Origin: Luidia sarsii
Taxonomy: Eukaryota; Echinodermata; Asteroidea; Paxillosida; Luidiidae
Reading direction: 5' to 3'
Assembly (NCBI GenBank): GCA_949987565.1
Contig: OX465107.1
Location: 19,138,607 to 19,202,606, forward strand
Length of the DNA: 64,000 nucleotides
How positions within the stretch are numbered: position 1 is the stretch's first letter; each line of letters begins with the position of its first letter. Positions 1 through 12,300 of the stretch are shown piece after piece. The notes beneath the pieces were generated by a model. The model did not search any database. It saw nothing but the letters and a program-made list of their open reading frames with translations, and was not told where the DNA came from. The translations under genes were made by a program, and so were the position numbers.

Positions 1-3000
1 TCCAGGAAAGGTGTACATATGATTAAGTTGAGTCTGCCAAACATGGGGGCAGTTTGCTTCAAGAAACAACGATGGTTCATGCTGCCTGAAATATATGTAG
101 AAATTTATGCAAAGATTTGATTTTTAGGAATAACTTAATTTCCGGTTATATTGGCATGTACCGAGGTAGTCAAGGAATAGCTTGTAAAGAGATTGTGTGA
201 AGTGTGGAAACTACAAAGCCTTACGATCTCCACGAAGGATATCCCATCGTAAGTTGTGATACACCGTATGGTTTCTGTGCATCGCTCACCATCTTGCGAT
301 TGATTGTAAATTGCGATGGGTTTGGTGAAATCAATTGCAGGGGTCATTTCTGTACATGCATTGTAAGCAAAGTTTATGATGTGCCACAGACACAGTAATT
401 TGAATTGTTCAAAAATCTAGCTGTGGGCATAAGTGATAATTGAAAATTATTGGTAGCAACCGTGGCATGCAGGGTTTCCCTTGCTAATAAGACTTGTCCG
501 ATAAAATGATTACAGATACAATGGCATCTTAGCACATGTGCAGAAGGCTGTTGAGGACATTTCCTAGCTCATTTTTTCTCCATGACCATGAACATATGCC
601 AGTGTTTTAGACTCATTCCATATCCAATTTGTTTGTGGCCCATGGAATTCCAACATTGCTCATCCACAATTATACCAAAACTCATTTATTGAGCAAATTA
701 TTGGTTGTGGTTGCTGCCTCAGACTCTCAAGACTCAATATTCCAGGGGAAACCCTGATGGAATGTATTCTAGTTTAGCTTGAAAGCCTTGAGTTTTGTCT
801 GAGAGTAAAGATTCAGGTTCTCATTTAAAACCATTTCAGCCACGAATTAAATTAAACACATTTGAACTTTAGTTCAATCATAAAGGTTTGGTTGGATAAA
901 GTTGGGTATTATTTTGTGGAATGTGGAGGAATTTTGACACAACTTCCATAGTAGGGGGCTTAGCTATTCCCAGACTACGTGTACAGTGAATCGTCGCTAT
1001 ATAAACGAATATATACCGGGATCCATGAAAACTGTTCCGTATAGCAGTCGTTATAGCATATTCATTGACGTAAAATCGGGAGCCAAAGGGTATATTCGTT
1101 ATAGCCGAATGTTCGGTATATCGCGTTCATTAGCGACATGCCATCGAAATACAGTATGTAAATTGTGTATGAAATGTATGCATACATTATTACATGTAGT
1201 CTTATATACCGGGGTATATGTATAAAGCATCTGTCCAATCCCATCATATCAAAGCTACCCTTCGTCTCATGTATGTATTCTTTTCTTGTAAGATTTTACC
1301 AACTCGCCCAAGATTAGATTCTTACGCAAGCACAGAAAATCCCAAAATACAGTAATGAAGACTGCTCTTTTCTAGATACACAAAAATAACGAATATGGCC
1401 AATGATAATCTTTCCAGCTGTTCTAAGCTGAACATTCTAATGTACAATCAACAGCTAGTATCTTCTTGAAGCACATACAGTAATCATGACAGTAAAGTTT
1501 AGTAAACAGTACACTGCAAAAATGAGGAATTTCTTGTTCATATCACAACTGTGGCTTTGAGAAAGGTCCTGCTACGATGGAAATGTCAAAACCTCTCAAA
1601 TATTGAAAATTGTGGCTTTTGTTGAAAAAGGTAAGAGTGCTTTTAAAATTAAAGTTGTCACCTTAAATGAAAGACTAGGAAAGCTCAGATCAACTTGATT
1701 TAGCAACAACGGATCACTGGTCTAGATAAGAAGATTCCTGTAAAATGGAAGCCATTCTTCTGCTGGATCTGTTCAGATGGAAATTAGGATGGCATTGCGT
1801 GTACATGAAAGAGGTATCCTTGTTACCAGCCAAGATGTTTGTGTACGAAATGTCAATAGTGTACAAGCAAGAATACTGATAGAAGAGAAAGATTTCACCC
1901 ACATGACATTTGTCTTGAGAGATATCGTATGTATCAGAATCAGAATCAAGTAATTCCCGTCACGGATTATAATGCACACTAATTAAAGCTTCTGTATTTA
2001 ATTTCTTCTTCCCAACCTTCACAAAACTGCACTTGTTTCCTTGATTGTGTGGGCCATAAGAAGGTTTTCAAATTCAAGTCTCAAAAACACAAATTTCAGA
2101 ACTTTATTTTGTTTGAAGAATGACTGATTTGTTTTTTATTAATTGCTGACTAATAATTATGCTTAATGCTTATGCCATGCTTTGTGAAATACCATAAGGT
2201 GAACATAAATTTTTCATCAGACATGCCACGATATTAGGAATGATCATGCATGTACATGTACATGTGTGTACAAAAAGGTGCATGGGAATCAAGTTAACTG
2301 TAACACAGGATATGCATGTGCATGTAGGTATAGCATAAATCTCTGCAGTGAGTGCAGTCTGTACACATGTATGTACGCCCTCATAGAAATTAATGCCTTG
2401 TGGGATCAGGAGCTGTTTGTGTTATTGCTGATAATTACAGCAATAACAGAGTTCAATCTCCAGTGACAAATGTGGCACTGTTGCAGATCATTGAATTATG
2501 TTAAGATGCAAAGGTCAATGATTATGGCAACCTTGCCTCAAGGCAAATCTGTCAGAAATATGTAGTTAGCACACATGTACACAGCTGATCAGACAGCACG
2601 TGTCATATTTCGTGGCCATATTTAGCAGTTTTGTGTTCTCTAAATTCCTGTTAGAATTTGAGTCTTCAAAATCCCACCAAAGATTTATGAAAGAAAATGA
2701 TACTAATCGCGGTGCAATAGATACATGTTAACTGATACACAGTGTAACCAGTGATTTATACGATGATGAGGATGACGGCAATGCCAATGATGATGCAATT
2801 AATTAATTATAATTGTTGTATGTCTTTCAAAATGAGCTGAATGCCTTTTCCGGATTTAATCTTCCAATTGCACTTTTTTTTTATCATGCTACAGTTTCAG
2901 TGTCCTCGATGCACCATAATTACATGTATGTGGAATTTGTACAGTAAATGGATATGGCTGGGTCTAAGGTTATCGTGATGTATGCTAAGACATAAAGCTT

Positions 3001-3251
3001 GGTCTTAATATGGCACCATGAAGCATTTCTACACTGATGACTCTGCAGAACCTGTGTTCATGACACCCGATAGGGCCTACAAAGACACAGTGCATGGTAT
3101 TTACTGTGTACAAATGAGACAGTCCTCGGGGAGACTTCCACAGATTGTCTTGCATCCATTCCCGGGGTGTGAGTGTGACTGTGAGCATGATGTGCGTGAT
3201 TGCTTCTTCATGGTTTACACTAATCCAACTTGTATTTTTCTTGGCCCCCAG
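1..3251. other. ARID2 upstream intron, no exon seen
   Basis: This AT-rich stretch precedes the first recognisable ARID2 exon. I looked for the N-terminal half of the ARID domain (the part before the VTDQGKW segment) and found nothing, so the start codon and 5' exon(s) probably lie to the left of the window. The region holds scattered TACATGTA-type palindromes, one copy of the dispersed GGTCCT/AGGATC motif near 1556-1592, and a CpG-containing patch around 985-1150 with several CGTTATAGC-like words that I cannot explain. No RNA gene is apparent. Confidence 0.6.
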
Positions 3252-3349
3252 GTCACTGATCAAGGGAAATGGGAAAGCCTACAGGAGTACTTTGGCATTC
3301 CAACCACCTGTGGACATGCTGCCTTTGCTCTGCGCCAGTTTTATGTCAA
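3252..3349 (+). CDS. ARID2: ARID2 exon: C-terminal half of the ARID domain
   Basis: The exon begins after a CCCCCAG acceptor with VTDQGKW and ends within FALRQFYVK, at donor GTGAGT. The pattern of Trp, then Phe-Gly-Ile-Pro, then Cys-X-X-Ala-Ala-Phe-Ala-Leu-(Lys/Arg)-Gln-(Phe/Tyr)-Tyr is the ARID2 version of helices 4-6 of the AT-rich interaction domain. It ends with a split Lys codon completed by the exon at 10644, which continues [14 protein letters not shown]. The following intron is about 7.3 kb. Confidence 0.93.
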
Positions 3350-6300
3350 GTGAGTAGCCATCCAACCAACTGCAGATGGAGTGTACATAGCAATAGGGCT
3401 GTTTACATTGTCCCAAATAAATGCAATTATTTGGGACTTGGGTCACGATTTGAATCGCGATTCAAACTACACTTTTTTTGAGGCACTATAAGTTAAACGT
3501 GACTACTAGTGAGATTTGAATTGCAATTCAGATTCCATTATTAGTTAGACTTTTCCCAAATCCTTTTTGTGCGACGCGATGTAGACCTATGTGTGCTTTG
3601 CTTAATCGCACATTTTTTTTATCCCACAATGCACCGCTCACGCTCTGACTGACGGGAAGTGCCGTGCTTGTTTATACATGTTTGTCTCCCTGCCAAGGAC
3701 ACCCTCAAAACCACACCCACCATTTTACCACAATCTAACCAGAATCAGCTGGCGATTTTTTTGCATAGCGATGTTTTTGCCTTTGTGAACCCCCCCCCCC
3801 CAAAAAAAAAGGTTTTTGAATCATGATTTTTGTGGACAGTGGAAAGAGACTAATAGTAAAACTATATTTGTATTGTTGAGTTTTCACAAGAGGTGCAATG
3901 TGTTAAGACCATATGTTATCATTATGGCCTTCTTGGGTGGCCTGTAGGGCCACCAGACCCAGTTATTAGGTACCCAAATTGAATGTTTGGTAAATGCTTT
4001 CCTTGAACTTGAAAACAGCTTGAAATTTGTTATCATAAAAAAAGCTAAGCTACTGATGCCATGGTTTCAGTTTCACTAGTAGCCTAGAACTGTGATCTAA
4101 ATTATAGCCACATTATGGTCCTCAATTCATTGGCATGTGATTTGTTTTGGCCATACAAGGCCTCAGACCCCACAGTATCAGGTTGTCCAATGACATTTGC
4201 ATCCGACAGTGGCACCCTTCCAATAGGTGCACATTCCCACTAGAAAAATGTGTGGATCGTGATTCAAAAACCTAACCGGACTACGCATGCCTGAAGTGTG
4301 ACCCAGCCGTAGGCACCCTGAAAGTGAATCGTGATATTTTGTGCACCCACTTCACTGTTCAAATAAGGTCCCAGGGCCTGTACATGTATTCGTCTTGTTT
4401 TCTTAGCTGCTGTTCCAGCATTTTTTATGACATACCATAACACTCCTCAGTTCCGCCCATTCTCTACTCGCAGACTCGCTAGCCTCAATCATTCAGTCCT
4501 TCAGTCAGTCATTAAATCCTTCCGTCTTCTACTCTTCATACACACACTCTGTCCTTTGTAAGCTTTCCAGGAGCTCTGTAATTTTTCCTAAAATGCTGGT
4601 TGCATCTGTTTATTTGGGGCTGCCCGTTGAGAATTCACAAAACGTAAACATTTTTACATGTAGAGCTGTAGACTAGTATTACTGTTAGCTTCATGTACAT
4701 GTAAATACACTGGCAGTAGCTTCTACTGTAGCTTCAATATTCCAGCAGTTTCCCCTGATAAGCTCTGATCCCTCACCTGATATCATTCAGCTAATGGCTT
4801 ATGGTGTGTTTTGTATGCGCCTGATGTTTTAAATGTAAAATCAGGAGCTGCCGTTGTTGGCTTTTCCTGGTAAAATGAAGCAGTAGCCTGATGCATCAGA
4901 GCATCGTCTTTCACCTGAAGGCCTTGTCTTGTCTTGGTGGTTGGCCAAGGCAATGGGCAATATATTGGATTTGTCAATCCAGCAGGGTTATGACTGAATG
5001 ACACTTACTGTACCTCATGCGCTGCCGCTGCATACAGCTTGGCCCTTAGCCTCGTCAAAAATGGGTGTCGCATTTTTCTGTGTCTGCTCCTACTCTTTCT
5101 TCCCTCTGGCAATTTTGTGTTAATATGACATTACCAGGCAGTTGTGGCTTCTCAGTGCACATGTACAGTGGTGTACTGTAGCTATCCTAATACATGCATT
5201 TTACTGCCCAAAAATATTAAAAATGTAGAGTAGGGGGACTGTACATGTTGCATTCTCAAAGGTCCTGCTAGGATCGAAATGTCAAGCCCTCTACACATTT
5301 TAAGATGTGCATTTTGGTCAGTTTTAAAAGTCAGTTCTCACTTCTCAGTGCTTTTGTTTGCATCATTTTTGTACAGGTATTGCTCTAATTTGAGAATGTA
5401 CTTTATTCACTAGGGTTTAGTTGTGGGTACAGCTCTGCCATGCATTTGCAGTTGCAAGTTCTCTGTTTACAATGGAAAGTGTCAATTTTTCGGAAGTGTA
5501 TATTCACCCGGCAACAGCATTCTTCCTGGAGGTCGTTCCTGCTGATGTTATGCATATTCATGAACACTCTTTATTCTGATCGGCCGACATGAGAGTATAG
5601 AGCATACATGTACTTGAATATGTATTTATAAACATCATCTAGACAGATCTACAGTACGTGTAATGACATTTAGCCAATCAGACTAAGGGACCGGCAGAAT
5701 AGCGTTTGTGGGAAGAATGCTGTTGGCGGGTGAATATAACCTGCCTAAATTCAAATGTGATTTTTTCTTTTTGCCCTAGATAAAGGTCCTGGCCTGCAAA
5801 GATCAAATAATCAGGCCTGACTATTTTTTGTTTATTGAGCATTTTGTCAGTTGGGCTTCATACATGAAGGTTTATTGTTCGATAAATTGTATCATCTATA
5901 ATACCTCAATTTCACCAGTATACTCTCTAGTTAGAATAGCATAAGCTCAGTTATTTTCCAAAGCAGTTTGAAAAGAAACTATTATCCTGTGCCACTTGCC
6001 AAAAGTATATTCACATTCACCTTTAAGTTCACATTAAGTCATAGGCCTACTTGTGCAATCACACATTATTTCCATGATGGGCCAATCTTTCTAGGATCCC
6101 ATGTGCCAATTATACAAACCACTGGAGTGGCCGGACTAAATAACAGTGTACTACCTGTAACTACATGTATATTACTAACTTGTATTAGATTTAGTATTTG
6201 AAACATCTTGTCAGGCCCCCCAAAAAAATAGTTTAACTTCTTCCGATTTCATGGCATTTCAAAATAGGATAGTTAGGTAGGGAATTTTCTTTCTTTTTTT

Positions 6301-9300
6301 TTGGCCATTTTTTTTTGTGTACAATCATATGGAGGCATCTGCATGTGGTCAAGCCTTACATAAGGGTAATATTATAATAAAACACAAGAAGATACACAAC
6401 TATGATTGTTTCCCGATAAAAAAAAATTAGGGTCGCAGGCTAGAAATAGGGTCGGTCAGGTAACTGGAAGCAGAACTAATTTTTTGGGGGGCCTTAGGAC
6501 TAACTGTTGCTCAGTTGTGTACATTGTAGGAATTTCCCATTGGCTAGGACTGTATACACTGTGTTCTGTGTACTCAATAGTACACATGTACTTTCTATAC
6601 ATGTACTGTACTGTACTGTACTTGTACATGGGAAATGTACACATGCCATTCATGTACAGAATGTATGTATTGTCATGCTTCATTCAGCAGAACCATGTCC
6701 ATGTGTGACAGTGTCCATACATACATGTAATTGGCTTGATCAGAAAGTGGTGTGCAAACACAGAACTATACACATTGAAAACTCATTGATCTTCATACAT
6801 TTGACATACTGTAAAAACATTAAAAAATTAATTTAAAGATGTTGGGTTAGTGAATATGAAGAAATGCCATTGTAAATACTGCTACAGGACTGTTAAGCTC
6901 TAAATAATAAAGCAATATGAGTAATAACAAAGGTCAATAAATTGACCTGATAGAATATCATTGCATTTGAGGTGCATATATAAACATGTATGGCGAGCCA
7001 AAAAAACAAATGAAATTTTGCAGAACTACAGTATCAATATGATAAAGTATAGTGTATATGCTGTGCACTATACTTTATTACCCTATTAAAATATTGTAAA
7101 GTGTTTAATGATTGACACAATGACCAATAATCATACAAATATCAATCAATCTAAACATTATTAACATGTTTCAATCCTGGCAGGACCTTCCTCAAGTCCT
7201 AAATAAATTTCTGAAAATGACACTTTGTGTTTGATAAAATTTTAGTCAAATTATCGGCAATTATTTGGGATGATGCAATTCCCGTAACCAATGCAAAACA
7301 GTGCACATTGGTAGTGGCTGTATGGATATGTACACTGTATTTGTGACTTTTGTGTTATGTGTACAGTTGTATGAAATGTATGTAATCTTTATATTCTCAG
7401 ACAAAATGAATATACAGTATGAATCCTTATTCTTAGACAAAACTAAATTAAAGCAAAACAAGAATACATGTACATTCCACCAGGGTATATGTATGTAATT
7501 CATGAGTATGTAATTTAGTTGTTGAAGAAAAGAACAAAAAAGTCACAATTCTTATCCTGCAGTGTTCTTGTTGGTGTTGAGTCCTCAAGAGTGTTTAAGT
7601 GGGGATTTCATAGCCCATATTTATTTATAAATATTTGCTTTTCTCTGCCAAGTATAGACCTTGGGCCTGTGTCAACATAATGTTGTTGCATGTACACGTA
7701 CATGTTCTTGGAAATGCTACTGTCAGTACTGCGGCATGTAGGCCTATACAGTATGTATAATACAACCTTCAAAATAAATTAAGAATCTGGTACTGAAGCA
7801 CACCTGTGTGACATCAGTTGGAATAATTGATTTACCAAAACTTGATATTTGTCATTTCACAGTTTACAGTAGGCCATCTACATGTATATGTACAGTACAC
7901 ATATTTATTTCAGGTACATGATGTACAGTACCGGTATATAAAAAAGTCCTTGTGATAATCCTGCTTTTTCTTCTCTAAGGTCAGTAGTGGTTGAAATGAG
8001 TAAACATGTCTAGTGCGCAGTGTGCCAGTGTCTAATGTAAAGAAGTTCAAACGTGTGTCAAAAGTGTGTATTTTTCTTTTTAAACAAGTAGCATCTAACC
8101 TGGTCGAATAGGTGTACAATGCATGGCCATGCAGCATTTGCCCACAGTACACAACCCCACAAATGAATAGAGCCCACCAGGATAAAAGTGATTTGCCATT
8201 ATTGCTGTGGCCCTTTCATAACCCCATGGGATGAAAGGGGATAGGGATGAATAAAGCCGTATTTCTCAGTCTGACGAGTTCCCATGTATTGCGACTATGC
8301 GCAGGATGGACCTCTATTGTCACCGACATTAGCCCGCTTGGAGCCTCCCCCTACCTCCCCCCCACCCAGAGCAGCCTTTGTTGTATTGTAGTTGATAGTA
8401 TCAGTAGCAGTAGGAGTAGGCAGATAATGTTAGGCAGTTAGGGGCAATAGAATAAGTGTCCATTTTAAGGTACACTAGGATGACTTGGACAAAATTCTTA
8501 CAAACATTACCGGTATTCAAATTTATCTGTTTTGAATTCCCTGCAGCTTTGAAAAAGTCCTGCTTTGATCAAGTCGTTAGGACTGCAAAAGTTGCAGTAT
8601 CTGGAAGTTTTATTTTGGATTAAAAGTCAAAAGGTCTCATAATACGCATACCCATGATCCCGTATGCTTTACCACAAACATCTAATTAATTTTTTACAAG
8701 TGAGATTACTTTTTTTTTGACAAGTTTAGTTGTATCCAAGTACGTACCAGTACACGTTTAAAAATTGCCTGTCTCTACAAATGTGATGAAGTAAATACAA
8801 AAAAACTGTTGCAAACTGCTCACTGACTTAAATGACCTGCAATGTAAATATACATTTAGTTTAATAATATAGATAAGTATCGAGACTTCAAGAGATATCT
8901 GACCTTGTTATTGCCATAAAATTAATTGGGTTTTGCATCTGTGATCTGCTACACATGTAAAAAATATAAATAAACTTTCATTACTATGTAAGCATAGAAT
9001 TCTTAAATGTTGTAGATGTTTTCTGGGCTGTGATGTGTTTTACAATTACATCGCTGTAAATTTTCTCCGCATTTGGAAGTACCCAAAGCAAATTCATGCT
9101 TCGATCTGTGCAAACTTGATCCATGTCTTTGTTAAGAGAACTCTAGAGACATCCAAGAATGGGCTCGTGCAGGATTCATACCAGCTTAAATCTGGATGTT
9201 AAGGAGCATGGCTTGAATAATTGATAAGGGAGATGAGTAGACACAGCTGCCAGGGGTAAGGGATTATAACTGGGCTCTTAGAATGAGTGTGGTTTCTTTG

Positions 9301-12300
9301 TGCTTCCTTGGTGCCTCTAATAGCTGTTACTGTGACATGTGTGTCAGCATGGGTGCCTCTCACAAGCCCCTACATAACTTCATAAAGCAAGTTTTATTCC
9401 TAGCCATGGGTTATGGGAGGAAATGGCTTTGTTCCCGCACTCTGATTATTAGAGAATAATCATCTGGATGTATTGCTTGCCAAGGAATGTTTGGTTTGTT
9501 ATTTAAATACCTAAATTCTCATCATGAAGAACTGATGATGGATGTTCTCACTTGTGTCAAATTTAATGTTATCTCACAGCTGTACTAATTGTTTCAGTCA
9601 TCCAGACTGCAATAATTTGTCAGATTGTGAAATATCCGTTTTCATCAGTCTGTTTTCAGTGGTTTGTTTTCAAAGCAGGATAGCCAAGTAACACGTAAAA
9701 TGTACAATGTATGTCCCAGAATGGCAGTACATGTTTTTCATAGGCTCTGTAGTCTAGTCTGTAATGTAACATTTAACAGTTACAGAGTATATAGTATACT
9801 ATACATACATGTATGCATATTCAAAGGAAATGTCTTTATTTAGAGGAAATGTCTAGATGTACATGTATGTTAAATGTTTGTCTTTGGCCTAAAAAAATGT
9901 TCTGGTTCAAGTTCCATTAAGTTGCTCTAACATCCCTCATAATATTTGGGTTGGTAGGAAGTGATTCTTTGTAATGGGAAATACCATAGTTTCAAACCTT
10001 ACTTGCAACCATCTAACCTTTCCATTCATAAACATTCGGATTGAACATTTTACCAGCTATTGTCAGCTATCATTTCCCAGCGCAGGGCTTGTCTTGAACC
10101 CACTTTCTGACAGTGAGTGTCTGTGTTTTCTATTGATAGACACAGTCTCTTTCTGGTGGGCAGAATGTACAATTGTACATGTAATAAAAGAGTGGCGTGA
10201 GCCATTCGGGAGTCCCATATTTTCCCTTTCCCACCTTTGTTTCTAGATTCCCCCCCCCCCCAAGAATCGGGCATTCTATTCTCAGTGATAATTTCTCTTA
10301 AGAAGAGAGGGGGTATGGTTACAAATGCTAGCATTCCTATTTTAGCAGTGGAACAAGAATGCTTCACACTTAAATGTCCAAATTGCAATTCTAAAAAGAT
10401 GTCGAGGGCCTGACGTTTTTAGTCTTGCTGGCCCTTTCTCAAGGCAGAACTCTGCCTTTAAGAAATTTGTTTGATGAATATTTTAAAAATTAGGAGGGCC
10501 TGATAATTTGATTCTAGCAGGACCTTTCTCAAAAGCATTAGATCCTGCATATTAATCTGATGGTTATTTCGGAGAGTATGAAAACATTTCCAAAAGTGTG
10601 ACATTGATTTTGTGGATTGTTTTATTTCCTTCTTTTGTCGCAGATTTCTGGAGGCGTATGAGCGAATACACCACCAGGGTGAAGATGCCGAGGAGGTTTT
10701 ACGGTCACGATCGAGGCCAGCAACTCCATCCAGCCAGCCTCAGAAGAGGAATATTGATACGAGGAAAGGTCCTGAGATCCCTGGTGAGTTACTGCCAGTT
10801 TGATCAATTATACGCCACGGAATTGAAGGCACGTTTTTCCCCACCAAATCAATGACTGTTGGAGGGACAGGTTAAACTGGGATTGAATCGTCAGGAAATC
10901 TTTATTTGGGTTTTCAGGGCAAGTTTTTAATGGATCAATAATCATGGCATTTAAAGAGGCAAGGAAGTGAAATTTTACCATTTTTTCTTTTTGAATGATT
11001 AGTGAATTATAATTTTCAATTCCATTCTTGATTGCATAACTTAAGGGTGAAATTTTAAAATTTCAAGAAGTACCCCTCTAGAAGCCCTTGCTTGACAGCA
11101 GATTTTCAGGCCAAGGAATTCTGTCTAGGCCATTCCATAAATTTCTCTGGTGTGCCATGATTGCTTGTAAAACTAATATCCTTCAAGGAAGCGGAATAAA
11201 ACAGGTTATGAGTTTTGACCTTTGAGAAAGGTCATCTTTGAAGGTTTTTTTTATGACTGAGAGACAATAAATTTCTATTTGATCAAACAGAGCAACTCCG
11301 CATCAATGCCGGTCTGTCGACGCAGAAGCCGCGTCTCTCGGACTACGACAAGATCATGCTCTCATTGAAGAGTGGCCTTCCCAATGAGGTAGACTTTGCC
11401 ATCAATGTGTGCACCTTGCTGTCCAATGAGGGCCGGCATGTCCTACACCTTGAACGTGCCGTCAAGTTGATTGATCTACTCTTGGCTCACTGCGGCGTGT
11501 TCTATGAAGGTGAGGGCTGGCATCCACTCATTCACCATGTGGTATTTGCTGGGAACAGTTAATAGGTTACCTTCACTGTGCGATCAAACTACTGTGGGAA
11601 TCATTTAATTGAGCTTCTTCAAGTACACAAATGTGTTTAGCAAGGAAGCAATGTGCACATCTAAACAGAATTTAAGGAATTGAATGGAAAGGAATGTTAA
11701 TTCCTGTCTCCGACCTTCCTGAGTCCCTCTCTATCTCCTTTCTCTAGCCCTTAACCTTGTGTGGCTTTACAGCCTTGTTTTGGGCGATTTTGCATTAAAA
11801 AATTCAATGTTTTCATTTAGCATTGATCACTCTTGAGTAACATTGTGTTAAGTTTACCCTGCATTATAAAATGATGGTATTTTGCGAGGCATGCTTATTT
11901 TATTGAGTAAAGCCTCTTCCGTGGTGGTTAAATAACACTATTTAAACAACTTTATGTAAGTACATGTAGCTGTATATAGTTTGCTTAACTCATTTGTTTA
12001 CCTGCAGTGTTTTTATACCTATTTTTATTGAGTAATTGTTGAAATCATAGATTATTGTATGCTAATATACATGTATCCTAATTAAAATCTTTAGGAAAAT
12101 AACAATATTCCATTATTTAATTTTTTTTATTTTCTAGTTTTTATTTACCAGTACTTCAATATCACATGCACATATCCTAGATTTTGTCAAATTTATCTGA
12201 TAGTTTGTAACTGTTATGCAATTCATAATAGTTGATTTTTAGTAGTGTCCTGCATAAACAGGTGTCTGGGCCAATTATGGCCCAGTGAAATTCCTTCCCA

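Larger units (their letters stand above)
3350..10643. other. Long ARID2 intron with mobile-element debris
   Basis: This 7.3-kb AT-rich intron has no supportable exon. It holds an 18-bp perfect palindrome at 3449-3466, a homopolymer C/A junction near 3790-3810, a 240-bp inverted-repeat element at 5499-5738, dispersed GGTCCT/AGGATC motifs at about 5253-5345 and 10395-10540, and numerous ACATGTAC repeats (for example 6590-6620 and 9795-9870). Short open frames here have no codon-bias or homology support. Confidence 0.6.
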
